Assembly (NCBI GenBank): GCA_030849465.1
Contig: JARVLF010000023.1
Span: 326,575-390,574, forward strand
DNA: 64,000 nucleotides
Direction of reading: 5' to 3'
Source: Moesziomyces globuligerus
Taxonomy: Eukaryota > Basidiomycota > Ustilaginomycetes > Ustilaginales > Ustilaginaceae
This document shows positions 36,434 to 44,653 of this stretch, in pieces (positions within the stretch are counted from its first letter, which is position 1; each line of letters starts with the position of its first letter). Made by a program: the position numbers and the translations under genes. The notes beneath the pieces were generated by a model. That model was not told where the DNA came from. It saw only the letters and a program-made list of their open reading frames with translations, and ran no database searches.

Positions 36434-38749
36434 CTAGCGGCGTGGTGTGCGGCGCGTGGTGCGTGCGTCCGAGAATGCCGAGCTGCGTGTGGCGGCCCTG
36501 GCAGCCGTGGGCGTGCGGGCGCTCGGTGTTGACGCTTGCTTCTCGCTGCTCCCGCGTCGAGATGCGGATGCGGCCGGCGTGACCGACGACCGACTCGAGC
36601 GCGTCTGCTTGACTGGCGTCGACGGCGTCGCCTCCTTCGGCTCCTTGGCAGCACTCGAGCGCGACACCACCGAAGCGCGCGTCGAACGTCCGCCCGCCGA
36701 AGCCGCAGCGCGCCTGCCGCCGCGTTCTCCCGTCTTGGTCGACGCCTTGCCTCGCCTGCGTGGCGCCGAATCGCCATCGCTCGCTTCATCGCCGTCATCT
36801 TCATCTTCGTCCGAGCCTTCCTCGTCCTCCGACGCCTCGTTCGAGGCCGGATCGTCGTCTTCGTCCGCACCTTCCGAGCTGTCCTTCTCGCCTTCACCTT
36901 CGCCGCGCTCCGAGCCTGACTCCTGTCCGCCCTCGCTCGCCGCATCGCTCTGCTCCTCCTTGGCATCCGTCATCTCCTCATCCTCGGCCTCTTCGCGCGC
37001 CGCATCCACTCCTTCCGACTTGGACGCGCGTCGACTGCTGCGTCGACGCACCGAAGGCCTCGCATCCGCCGCCTCCTCCTCGTCGCTCGACGGCGCTCCA
37101 CGCTTCTTGCTGCCCTTCCGCGCCGATCCCGCCGTCGCCGTCGCCTGCGTCTTGCCCACTCGTCTTCGCGCCGCACTTTCCGCCTCGCTCTGCGTCTCGT
37201 CGTCGTCCTCGCCAGCTGCCTTGGCGACCTCGCCGTCCTCGTCGTTGTCATCGCTCTCGTTGGCTTCGCTCGCCGCCTCGTCCTCCGACGCGCCCTCAGT
37301 GTTGCCGCGACGTCCGCGACGTGTGGAGCGCGTCGGCGTCACCGTGCCCGAGGTGCTCTTGCGCCCTCCTGCCGCCGTGCGCGAAGGACGTGGCAGCGTT
37401 GCGGGCGCCTTTCGGCTGCCTCGACGCGTGCGTACCTGCTCCGACGCCTCGTTGTCCTCGCCCGACTCGCCATCCTCATTTGCATCCCCCTCCGCTTCTG
37501 CAGCGGGTGCGCTTTCCTCGTCGTCGCTCTTCACCCCTGCTGTGTCGCGTGAGACCTTCTTCTTGGGCTCAGCCGTGCTGGTCCGCCCACGTCGACCCGG
37601 GCGACGCTTGGGCGTCGAATCCTTCGATACGTCGGCGTCGGAGTCCGGTTCCGAGAGATCCTCCTCCTCCTCTTCGTCCTCGTCGTCGTCCTTGGTCTCT
37701 TGTTTCACCTGTTCGGTGCCGGTGGATTGAGTCTCACCAGGAGAAGACGATCGCTTGATAGCCTTCGCATCTGCTGAGGTGTCCGGATTCGCCGATGTTT
37801 CGTTGGCAGATGCAGCTGTGCCTTCTTCGTCCTCATCTTTTGCTGTGCGGCGCTCGGCAATGAGCGATTCGAACTCCTCCCATGGCCACAGGTAGAAGTC
37901 ACGGCGTGCCATCCCATCGCCGGTGCCGTGGATGTCATCGCCGTAGATCCAATTTTGTGAATGTTGGCTGGGGCGTGATTTGCGTTCGCCATCAGCCAAA
38001 AAGTCGGGCGAGCCCGGATGCTGAAAGACGCAGCGCGAAAAGACTTCGGCGGAAGCTGGTGCAGCACCTTCAAAACTGCGCTTACGCTTCGATGCGGGCG
38101 TAGACGAGCCAGACGCGGATTCGGAACTGCTCGAGTCGCCCGATTCTGTGGCTGTCCCAGCCTGGCTGAGCGAGTCGAAGATGGCGCCCTCCTCCATGTC
38201 GTCGAGCGCCTCGAGGTCGAAGAGGTTGTGCAGCTCGTTCCATACCATCTCTGGCTTTACAGTGCGATCGAGACCAAGAGCGGCGATGGCGAGACGCGTC
38301 TGCTCGGTCTCTTGCTGTCGCTCCCTCTCCTCCTCCTCGTTCTGCTCCGCGTCGTCCTCCGTACGGTCGCCGTCGTCCTCGGCCGGACCTGAGCTAGCGA
38401 CGCTGCCGGACCGCGAGCGAGAGCCTTTGCGCGAATGGGCTGCGTTGCGACGTATGCGAGACGCGGCGCTGGCGTTGCTACCTGTGCTCGAGAGTGGTGG
38501 TCTGGACTTCTTGTCGGAGGCGTTGATGGGCGGCGCGGCGCTGCTGAGCCTTTCCAGACGGGCGGACAGAGACCGGTAACGTGAGTCGAGTGCTTTTTGG
38601 GTGTCCATCACCACCGAGAGCATCTTGAAGTGCTTGTGAGGGCCCACGGGTCGGCGCAGGGATACGGAGCGGAGGAAGGCGATGTGGACATCGTCGTCCT
38701 CGGGCAGCTTGGCCCCCAAAGTGGAGGCTCGTGATGTTTGCGCGACCAT
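36434..38749 (-). CDS. EAF7: EAF7/MRGBP-like subunit of the NuA4 histone acetyltransferase
   Basis: A 771-residue nuclear protein; the start is the ATG at 38747-38749 (MVAQTSRASTLGAKLPED). The CT20/EAF7 signature is split: DDDVHIAFLRSVSLRRPVGP followed by HKHFKML near residues 18-42, then VWNELHNLFDLEALDDMEEG near 170. Between them is an inserted Ser/Arg-rich stretch. The rest, about 450 residues, is highly charged, with long Glu/Asp/Ser runs alternating with Lys/Arg patches. Yeast Eaf7 (425 residues) and human MRGBP (204) also have charged tails but are much shorter. The protein is expected to bind Eaf3/MRG15 in NuA4. The head is diagnostic; the tail length is unusual. Confidence 0.78.
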   Translation of the reverse strand: MVAQTSRASTLGAKLPEDDDVHIAFLRSVSLRRPVGPHKHFKMLSVVMDTQKALDSRYRSLSARLERLSSAAPPINASDKKSRPPLSSTGSNASAASRIRRNAAHSRKGSRSRSGSVASSGPAEDDGDRTEDDAEQNEEEERERQQETEQTRLAIAALGLDRTVKPEMVWNELHNLFDLEALDDMEEGAIFDSLSQAGTATESGDSSSSESASGSSTPASKRKRSFEGAAPASAEVFSRCVFQHPGSPDFLADGERKSRPSQHSQNWIYGDDIHGTGDGMARRDFYLWPWEEFESLIAERRTAKDEDEEGTAASANETSANPDTSADAKAIKRSSSPGETQSTGTEQVKQETKDDDEDEEEEEDLSEPDSDADVSKDSTPKRRPGRRGRTSTAEPKKKVSRDTAGVKSDDEESAPAAEAEGDANEDGESGEDNEASEQVRTRRGSRKAPATLPRPSRTAAGGRKSTSGTVTPTRSTRRGRRGNTEGASEDEAASEANESDDNDEDGEVAKAAGEDDDETQSEAESAARRRVGKTQATATAGSARKGSKKRGAPSSDEEEAADARPSVRRRSSRRASKSEGVDAAREEAEDEEMTDAKEEQSDAASEGGQESGSERGEGEGEKDSSEGADEDDDPASNEASEDEEGSDEDEDDGDEASDGDSAPRRRGKASTKTGERGGRRAAASAGGRSTRASVVSRSSAAKEPKEATPSTPVKQTRSSRSSVTPAASASRRGSSEKQASTPSARTPTAARAATRSSAFSDARTTRRTPRR

Positions 38750-39098
38750 GACACCGCGACGGACGATTCGCTCGTGCCCTCGAATGAAGCTGGTACGGAG
38801 GGTGAAGCGTGGGTGAAGCGTGGTGTTGGCCGGGCGAGTGATGAGTCGAGTGTGGATGGGTCTCGGCGGTGGAGCTGCAGTCGACCGCCCCGTGCGATTT
38901 CGCGCTTCTTCCAATCGAATCGGCCACGGCTTTGTCCCGATTTCCTGTTTTTCCGATTCGATATTCTCGTGGTTGTTCCTCTCTCGTTTCTCAGCTCTTC
39001 ACAAGCATCCCATACAGTGTGTACAGCGGCAGCGGCAACAGTACTCAAATACGCAGCAATGGAGAAGAAGTTGTTTTCTGGTGTGCCAGCTCTGCCGC
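38750..39098. other. Intergenic region, promoter of the EAF7-like gene
   Basis: 349 bp between the acyl-CoA oxidase stop and the EAF7-like start, both on the minus strand. No other feature is seen. Confidence 0.45.
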
Positions 39099-41252
39099 CT
39101 ACAGCTTGGCACGCTCGGTGAATTGAACCGCCTCGCCGCGGATGAGGCGGCCGATGCCGTCGTGGTAGCCCTTGACGACGCCGTTTTCGTCCCTGGCGCC
39201 CCGCTCGCCAGAATGGTTCAGGGGCTCGCGCTTCATCCACTCAATCATCCTTTCGTATGCACGGCCATCACTACTGCCGAGTGGCGAGCAGAGGTACCAG
39301 TCGTCCATGTCGAAGCTCTCGACGAGGCCGAGCGCATCGCGACGGATGGGCCCGGATAAGAGGGTGGCCGACGTCTTCCTGAGCCTGTCGAGCTGGCTGG
39401 GCGAGAGAAGCTGGAGCTCGAGGAAGTCGCTGAGCGTATCTGCGGTGAGGATGCAGTTTTGGATGAGATGGAAGCGAAGCAGTGCATCCAGCGCGGAAAG
39501 ATGCGCATCCTGGACCGCCACGCCGTATCGCTCTTTTGTTGCGGCGTTTGGCTCCGACTTGAGCTGATGGACGAGCTGTACGAACGCGTGGCCGATCAGG
39601 AAGGCGCCGTGAGCGTTGGATGCGCGTACAGCGAGGTTTGTGTCGATGTGCTTGGACACACTGTCGGCGCCCGAGGAGCTAGAGCGGTGCTCGGCGAGTC
39701 GCTGCACGAGGAGTGCGGCGCGGAAGCCGAGCAAATCGAGCAGCGTCGTGGGCTGGTCGATCTGGTCGACGCTGATGGCGAGGGCGCGCTTCGAGATGGT
39801 ATCGGCGTTGCTGGACGGGGAAGCGATAAGCTCGAGATATGCCAGCTCGGGGTGCTGCGTCTTTCCGCCACTCTTGCGGGTCTCGTTGAGCTGCTTGACC
39901 AGGAAGTTAGCTGAGGGTCCAGCGAGGAGCATCGAATTTTCACCCTCGTAGATTAGACCAGCGTTGGGTTGATTGCGCTCAAAGTCAAAGCCCGCAGCTT
40001 GGCTAAAGCCGTGTCCGCCAAGACTGCGGCGGCATCGCTCGATGCCAGCGAGCGACTCGTTGGTGCAGACAGCCTTGAGGACGCTCGAGTAGCCATGCAC
40101 GATGGGGAGGAGCGTGCTGTTGCCCGTCGATTCGATCTCGGCGATCATGCGGTTGTACATGCGCCTGAGATGCTGGCTTACAAAGGTGATGGCATACGCG
40201 GTGGCGAGTGCGGTAAGCACGCGGGTCTGGACCGAGGCGTAGTCGAGGATCTTGGGTTCAAGCTGACCAGGCTGGGTGCTTGAGGTGCCCTGACGTCGGA
40301 CGACACCGTAGCGGATGGCGATCGTGGCTGCACGTGCGAGATGATGAGCTGCAATCTCGCACAAGCCGACGCGAACGAGGGTCATGGTACCGCGCGTCAT
40401 GACCTGGGCGGCGGCGTTGCGCTTTTCGTAGACACCCTCCCTGGAGACGGTCTGGAAGCGCTGGAGGAGATGGGAACGTGGGATGCGAACCTGGTCAAAG
40501 CAGGTGTAGCCATTGTCCATCGCGGGTGCGCCAAGCTTGCAGCCCATCTCGATGATGCGGCGGCCCGGCAGGAGGGTGTGATCCTTGAGGGAGCGGAGAT
40601 GGACGAGGAAGGGGTGCATGCCGTGCGACTTGCCAGCGATGATGAGGTTGGCCATGACGATGCCGTAGGTGGCGGTAAGACCGCTGCCTCCGATCCACGT
40701 CTTGCCTGCCGAGGGCTCAGGTGTGTTGATGACCCACTCGTCCGAGTCCGGGTCAAAGGTGGCGGTGGTCCTGAGCGCCGAGAGGTTGGAACCATGGGCA
40801 AGCTCGGTTTGCATGTAGCAACCGAGCCAGCGGCCGGATTTAACCATGGGACCCCATTCAGCCCACTGCTCTGTGCTTGCCTGGCGCATAAGGGTGGGCT
40901 GAGCCATACTCTCTGCCACCTGGATGGGAAGGTATTCGTCGGTGAAGAGGCGGAGCATGTCGGCGTCTTTCTTGTCGAGACCGTGGCGGTTGCGGATTTC
41001 GAAGTAGCGGAGCGCGATCTGCTGACCCTTGAGGAAGCGTTCGTTTCGGGACTGGAAGACGCGATCCTCCTTATCGAAGGTGTGGTCTGAGTCGTCCTTG
41101 AGAAGCGAGAGGAGCCAGCGAGCGTTGTCGCGCTCACCTCGCGAGCCGGGAAGGATGCAGGACATGGTGTCGACGTCGAACGAGCAGGTGGCGCGTTCCT
41201 GCTGGATATCGCGCGGCTGCAGAGACTCGGGAGCAGGTCGTGTAGACGCCAT
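39099..41252 (-). CDS. Peroxisomal acyl-CoA oxidase
   Basis: A 717-residue FAD enzyme that catalyses the first step of peroxisomal beta-oxidation (acyl-CoA to trans-2-enoyl-CoA, with H2O2). The start is the ATG at 41250-41252. The N-terminal helical part leads into the FAD-binding middle domain (GCYMQTELAHGSNL; TWIGGSGLTATYGIVMAN). The catalytic base is Glu436 in LIYEGENSMLL, in the usual position. Further landmarks are RCRRSLGGHGFSQAAGF and the C-terminal helical domain. The protein ends in AKL, a type 1 peroxisomal targeting signal. Length fits yeast Pox1 (748). Smut fungi use peroxisomal beta-oxidation to make the short acyl chains of mannosylerythritol lipids; a role there is only possible. 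Confidence 0.93.
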   Translation of the reverse strand: MASTRPAPESLQPRDIQQERATCSFDVDTMSCILPGSRGERDNARWLLSLLKDDSDHTFDKEDRVFQSRNERFLKGQQIALRYFEIRNRHGLDKKDADMLRLFTDEYLPIQVAESMAQPTLMRQASTEQWAEWGPMVKSGRWLGCYMQTELAHGSNLSALRTTATFDPDSDEWVINTPEPSAGKTWIGGSGLTATYGIVMANLIIAGKSHGMHPFLVHLRSLKDHTLLPGRRIIEMGCKLGAPAMDNGYTCFDQVRIPRSHLLQRFQTVSREGVYEKRNAAAQVMTRGTMTLVRVGLCEIAAHHLARAATIAIRYGVVRRQGTSSTQPGQLEPKILDYASVQTRVLTALATAYAITFVSQHLRRMYNRMIAEIESTGNSTLLPIVHGYSSVLKAVCTNESLAGIERCRRSLGGHGFSQAAGFDFERNQPNAGLIYEGENSMLLAGPSANFLVKQLNETRKSGGKTQHPELAYLELIASPSSNADTISKRALAISVDQIDQPTTLLDLLGFRAALLVQRLAEHRSSSSGADSVSKHIDTNLAVRASNAHGAFLIGHAFVQLVHQLKSEPNAATKERYGVAVQDAHLSALDALLRFHLIQNCILTADTLSDFLELQLLSPSQLDRLRKTSATLLSGPIRRDALGLVESFDMDDWYLCSPLGSSDGRAYERMIEWMKREPLNHSGERGARDENGVVKGYHDGIGRLIRGEAVQFTERAKL

Positions 41253-41270
41253 CGTGATGACGTGGCTTGT

Positions 41271-41285
41271 GGGGGGGGGGGGGGG
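41271..41285. repeat. G15 homopolymer in the acyl-CoA oxidase leader
   Basis: Fifteen consecutive G (C in the mRNA sense) lie 18 bp upstream of the oxidase start codon. Such runs vary in length easily and are also prone to assembly error. Confidence 0.85.
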
Positions 41286-42092
41286 TTGCTGCGGGATGGT
41301 GGAGGCAGGAGCGGAGGAGAGGAAGATGGTGGCGGTCTGAATTTGAAGTGCACATGGAGGCAACACCGGCGGGCCGCCGAGTGCGGGGTGCATGGCTCGC
41401 CCATGGCCGACACCGGAAGACGCAGTTGCCGAGGGCCGAACAAGGCCGAAAGGCAGTCAATTTTGGCGCCTCAATTTCTTGCTCATCTGTTTCTCAAAAT
41501 GTTCAAAATCCATTCAACGTTGGTCTTTTTTGACAGCACTGAGAGTGATCATCGACTCGATGCTCTTCAACCGTACCAGTTTGTTCCTTCTTCTGCGGAG
41601 AGCTGCCTCGACCAGATCGACAGGAGATTGATTCTCGACGAGATGCATCCGAGCTTCGACCTGAGATGGTACAATCGCTTCAAAACGTCTTGACGGCAAT
41701 GTCCAGCTCCGCTGCGAATTTCGTCGTACGTCCCTATCTCGCTCTCAAACCTTCATGTCATCAACCTTTCGAGCGCACCTGCAATGCGCTATTGACGTTC
41801 GATTTCCTTACATGAAATGGTGAGGCTGGAGCCGCTGCTCATCCTAGAATATGACAGTGCCCCCTGCTGCTGACGTCGGAAACGGGATTCACGTCGCCAA
41901 CTGCCGCCTCAACCGAGATCAAGGAGCTGCTTAGCTCAAGCTCTTGCAGCTATGATGCTGGGTAGGACCTTGAGCGAGCTGCGCTTGGATGCTGGATTAC
42001 CTAAATGCTCCCTTCAATCATGTGCACCCGAGCTCGCATGCTGCATATCGAAGGGCCACACCACACGGCCTTCCGCTGTCTGATCTATGACT

Positions 42093-42099
42093 TATAAAG
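42093..42099 (+). promoter_or_regulatory. TATA box of the small secreted protein gene
   Basis: TATAAAG lies 70 bp before the ATG at 42169, a distance typical of a strong inducible promoter with a short leader. Confidence 0.6.
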
Positions 42100-42168
42100 G
42101 GACACCATCCACGCTTCTCTTGTGCCCTTTTCAGTAATCTAGAGCAGCTCACTCGTCCTTTGCACAAG

Positions 42169-42654
42169 ATGATGCTTCTTTCCAACATCTCTTTCGCGCT
42201 GTCTTGCATCATGGCGGCTGCGGCTGCCGGTGCCGATAAGCCAGGTATGTCCGTCCTTTCAGCCCTAGCCGCTAAGCATGGGTGGATCTGGGACGGCGAA
42301 ACGTACCCGAAGCCAAACCCTCCACTGATCCCGAACCACGGTACTACTGCGGAGGATGTTGCTAGGTGTTTGGAAGGATCGGGGCGCTACCATCTGGGCA
42401 TGGACGAGAGCAGTCTGCTGCTGCAATTCAGCGACGAAGCCCAGCACACCACCCTCAACAATTGTCTCATTCTGCTTGGGGTCAACGATCGAATCTTTTA
42501 CCAATACGCTCCCGAACTTCTGGAGGCGTCTGATCGACCCAGCGGCGGCGTAGTCATTGGCCCCAGCGTTGATCCGAAGGCGCCGATCCCGCCTACGTGC
42601 TCCCAAGAAGATTTTCAATCTGGGTCTCCGGAGACCAATTCAACCAAACAGTGA
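42169..42654 (+). CDS. Small secreted protein, candidate effector
   Basis: A 161-residue protein. ATGs at 42169 and 42172 both work. The first 23 residues form a signal peptide (MMLLSNISFALSCIMAAAAAG), cleaved probably near Ala-Gly-Ala. The mature part of about 135 residues has three cysteines, no transmembrane segment and no recognised domain; its C-terminus is Ser/Asn/Thr-rich and polar. A TATA box at a short distance suggests tight, strong regulation. These features match candidate effectors of plant-pathogenic smuts, many of which are species-specific. It is a single gene here, not in a cluster. Function is unknown and expression on the host is not shown. Confidence 0.65.
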   Translation: MMLLSNISFALSCIMAAAAAGADKPGMSVLSALAAKHGWIWDGETYPKPNPPLIPNHGTTAEDVARCLEGSGRYHLGMDESSLLLQFSDEAQHTTLNNCLILLGVNDRIFYQYAPELLEASDRPSGGVVIGPSVDPKAPIPPTCSQEDFQSGSPETNSTKQ

Positions 42655-43449
42655 CCAAGGCTGAGACTGAATGTGGGTTCCGAGCGACTCAGTCTTCATG
42701 CTCGTAGCGTACGCCTTCATTATCACCAAGAACTGCGATATGGACACCTCTTTGCAGGGCCTCCCCTCCCCGGCCGCATTGACTGCATTGTCACGGAACG
42801 TGGCAGACCAGCTTGCAAGTCGGTGCGGGTCGAAACTTCCTGCAATGTCTACTTTGTACGCTTCTTTGTCCACCGTTCTTGCAGCATCACGAGCCTGGAC
42901 CAATGCCTATCTCGAGCGCTTGACGACAACTCCTCGTGCGCGGGTTGAAAAGAGGTGCGGCGACCGCAGGACTCATTCTTTCCGTTGGGTGTCCCGCCAG
43001 AACATGCCATGTGTCTAACACCGAAATATCACCCCAATCAATTGCCATTGATGCCGCCAAGTCTACGTCAAGCCTCTGACACGTGCATGCTAAAGGTTGG
43101 CAGAGTACCACGCTGTCAGCGTATAGCGCACGCAGTACATCCAACCGCGACGTCACCCCTCTTCTGTGCGAGAATCGTGTCGGCACGCGCTGAGCGCCTG
43201 GGGGCTTTGCAGGCCAAGGACGAGGCCCAAATTGCCGAGCAGGATGCGTGGACCTTGACACGCTAAAGCCGTGGCTGACGTGCATGAACCTCGGACGCCC
43301 CACATCCGTCCGCCAAACTTCGAGTCACCGTTTCGTGCCTTGCCGCCTTGTACGTTCCGTGGCAGTCATGCGACTCAGCCACATGCGAATCTCAATCCTT
43401 TAGACACACGCTCGTTCTCTGTGCAGGTAGCTCGAGGCCCCCAGATACC
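42655..43449. other. Intergenic region
   Basis: About 0.8 kb without a supported gene. Open frames here are short, lack conserved motifs and overlap on both strands. Confidence 0.45.
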
Positions 43450-44433
43450 ATGAGTGCTACCACTTCCGAACGTTTCTTCAAGCTCAGCGCCATCGAGGTG
43501 GCTGGGCAGCATCTCCAGCACGAATCGTCGCGCGGCAAGCCCGATGGCGTGCAGGTGGTGCAGTCCTCCCATCGTCTAGACATTATCTACGCGTGGCTTG
43601 TGGGCGCTGATCCCATCGCGACCGCCTCGGGCGGCCAGGAGGCGGAGGCTGACTTCTCCCTGCTCTCGGGTCGTGTCATGGATCTCGGATGCGGCCAGGG
43701 AGACCAGACTGGTGCCCTCGTCAGCGTCATTGCAAAGTCTCCACAGCGCTTCCTGTCGACAGATGCCGTGCGGTCTAGCATTGTCGGTGTGGATCCTGGC
43801 TCGCCCGATTATGGCTCACCCTTTACGCTACAACAGGCCCAGGACCACCTTTCCCAAAATGCCACGCTGTCTCCCTATCTCTCGTTCGTCCTCGGTCAAA
43901 CTGCTCCCGAGGTTCTCGAGTCGCAGCGCTTCGATACTGTGCTCCTCTCGCACAGCCTCTGGTATTTCCCTTCCGTCGATGTCATACGAGAGACCTTCCG
44001 GGCCATTCGGAATGCGGGCGTCAAGCGTCTTCTTATCGCCGAGTGGGCCATGTCCGCATCCCATCCCAACGCCCTTCCCCACCTCCTCTCAGTGCTTCTT
44101 CAAGCTCAATCTCCCCTTGACGGCGGCAATGTTCAAACGCCCTTAAGTCCAGATCAGATCCGAGCCGCGGCAGCTGATGCGGGCTGGAAGCTCGATCGCC
44201 AGCTCACTTTCGCTCCCAATCCCAAACTTCAGGACGGAGGATGGGAGATCCACATGGCACGCGAGGCGGCTGATGCAACCAAGCAGCACCCGTGTCGTGC
44301 CGACGACAAGCTCACCCAGAAGCTCTTACAGTCGGTCCAGGCGACGCGCTTCGCCCTCGAACAAGCCGCTGCGAGAACCGCTCCGGATTTCAGGTCCATG
44401 GACGTCTGGACCGCCGTGCTCTCGCCTGCTTGA
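43450..44433 (+). CDS. Class I SAM-dependent methyltransferase
   Basis: A 327-residue protein. The start is the ATG at 43450 (MSATTSERFFKLSAIEVAGQ). The SAM-binding motif I is VMDLGCGQGDQTG at about 76-88, and the acidic motif II is GVDPGSPDYG at about 118. A motif-IV-like region follows (RFDTVLLSHSLWYFPSVD), then KRLLIAEWAM. The Rossmann part ends near 230; the C-terminal helical part is specific to this group. The substrate cannot be told: small-molecule or secondary-metabolite methylation is as likely as any. No biosynthetic cluster surrounds it. Confidence 0.8.
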   Translation: MSATTSERFFKLSAIEVAGQHLQHESSRGKPDGVQVVQSSHRLDIIYAWLVGADPIATASGGQEAEADFSLLSGRVMDLGCGQGDQTGALVSVIAKSPQRFLSTDAVRSSIVGVDPGSPDYGSPFTLQQAQDHLSQNATLSPYLSFVLGQTAPEVLESQRFDTVLLSHSLWYFPSVDVIRETFRAIRNAGVKRLLIAEWAMSASHPNALPHLLSVLLQAQSPLDGGNVQTPLSPDQIRAAAADAGWKLDRQLTFAPNPKLQDGGWEIHMAREAADATKQHPCRADDKLTQKLLQSVQATRFALEQAAARTAPDFRSMDVWTAVLSPA

Positions 44434-44653
44434 AGCTCTTGCGCATTTACTCCCAAGCTCGTGCCAATCACATCGCGTTGCACTGCCTAAAGCGAACCCA
44501 AGCTTGGCGTGATTTGCAGCAAGCAATGTGCTGAACAACCTCTCCCCTCCCTTTTACGAAGATCCTCTCTTCTCAACCGTGCACAGACCTGTTGGAAGTA
44601 AGATGCAAAGGCCAGATGTGGCTGATTATGACTTTTGATTACGACGCGGTGAA

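Larger units (their letters stand above)
41253..42168. other. Intergenic divergent region between acyl-CoA oxidase and a secreted protein
   Basis: About 0.9 kb. It holds a G15 run at 41271-41285 immediately before the oxidase start, and a TATA box at 42093 for the secreted protein. No extra gene is supported. Confidence 0.5.

Noticed and set aside
36447..37758. Ser/Arg-rich frames on the plus strand opposite the EAF7-like tail
   Set aside because: They mirror the low-complexity acidic codons of the real gene and have no conserved content.
42671..43018. 115-codon frame starting 17 bp after the small secreted protein
   Set aside because: It has a hydrophobic start but no clean signal peptide, and equally long frames lie on both strands; no supporting context.
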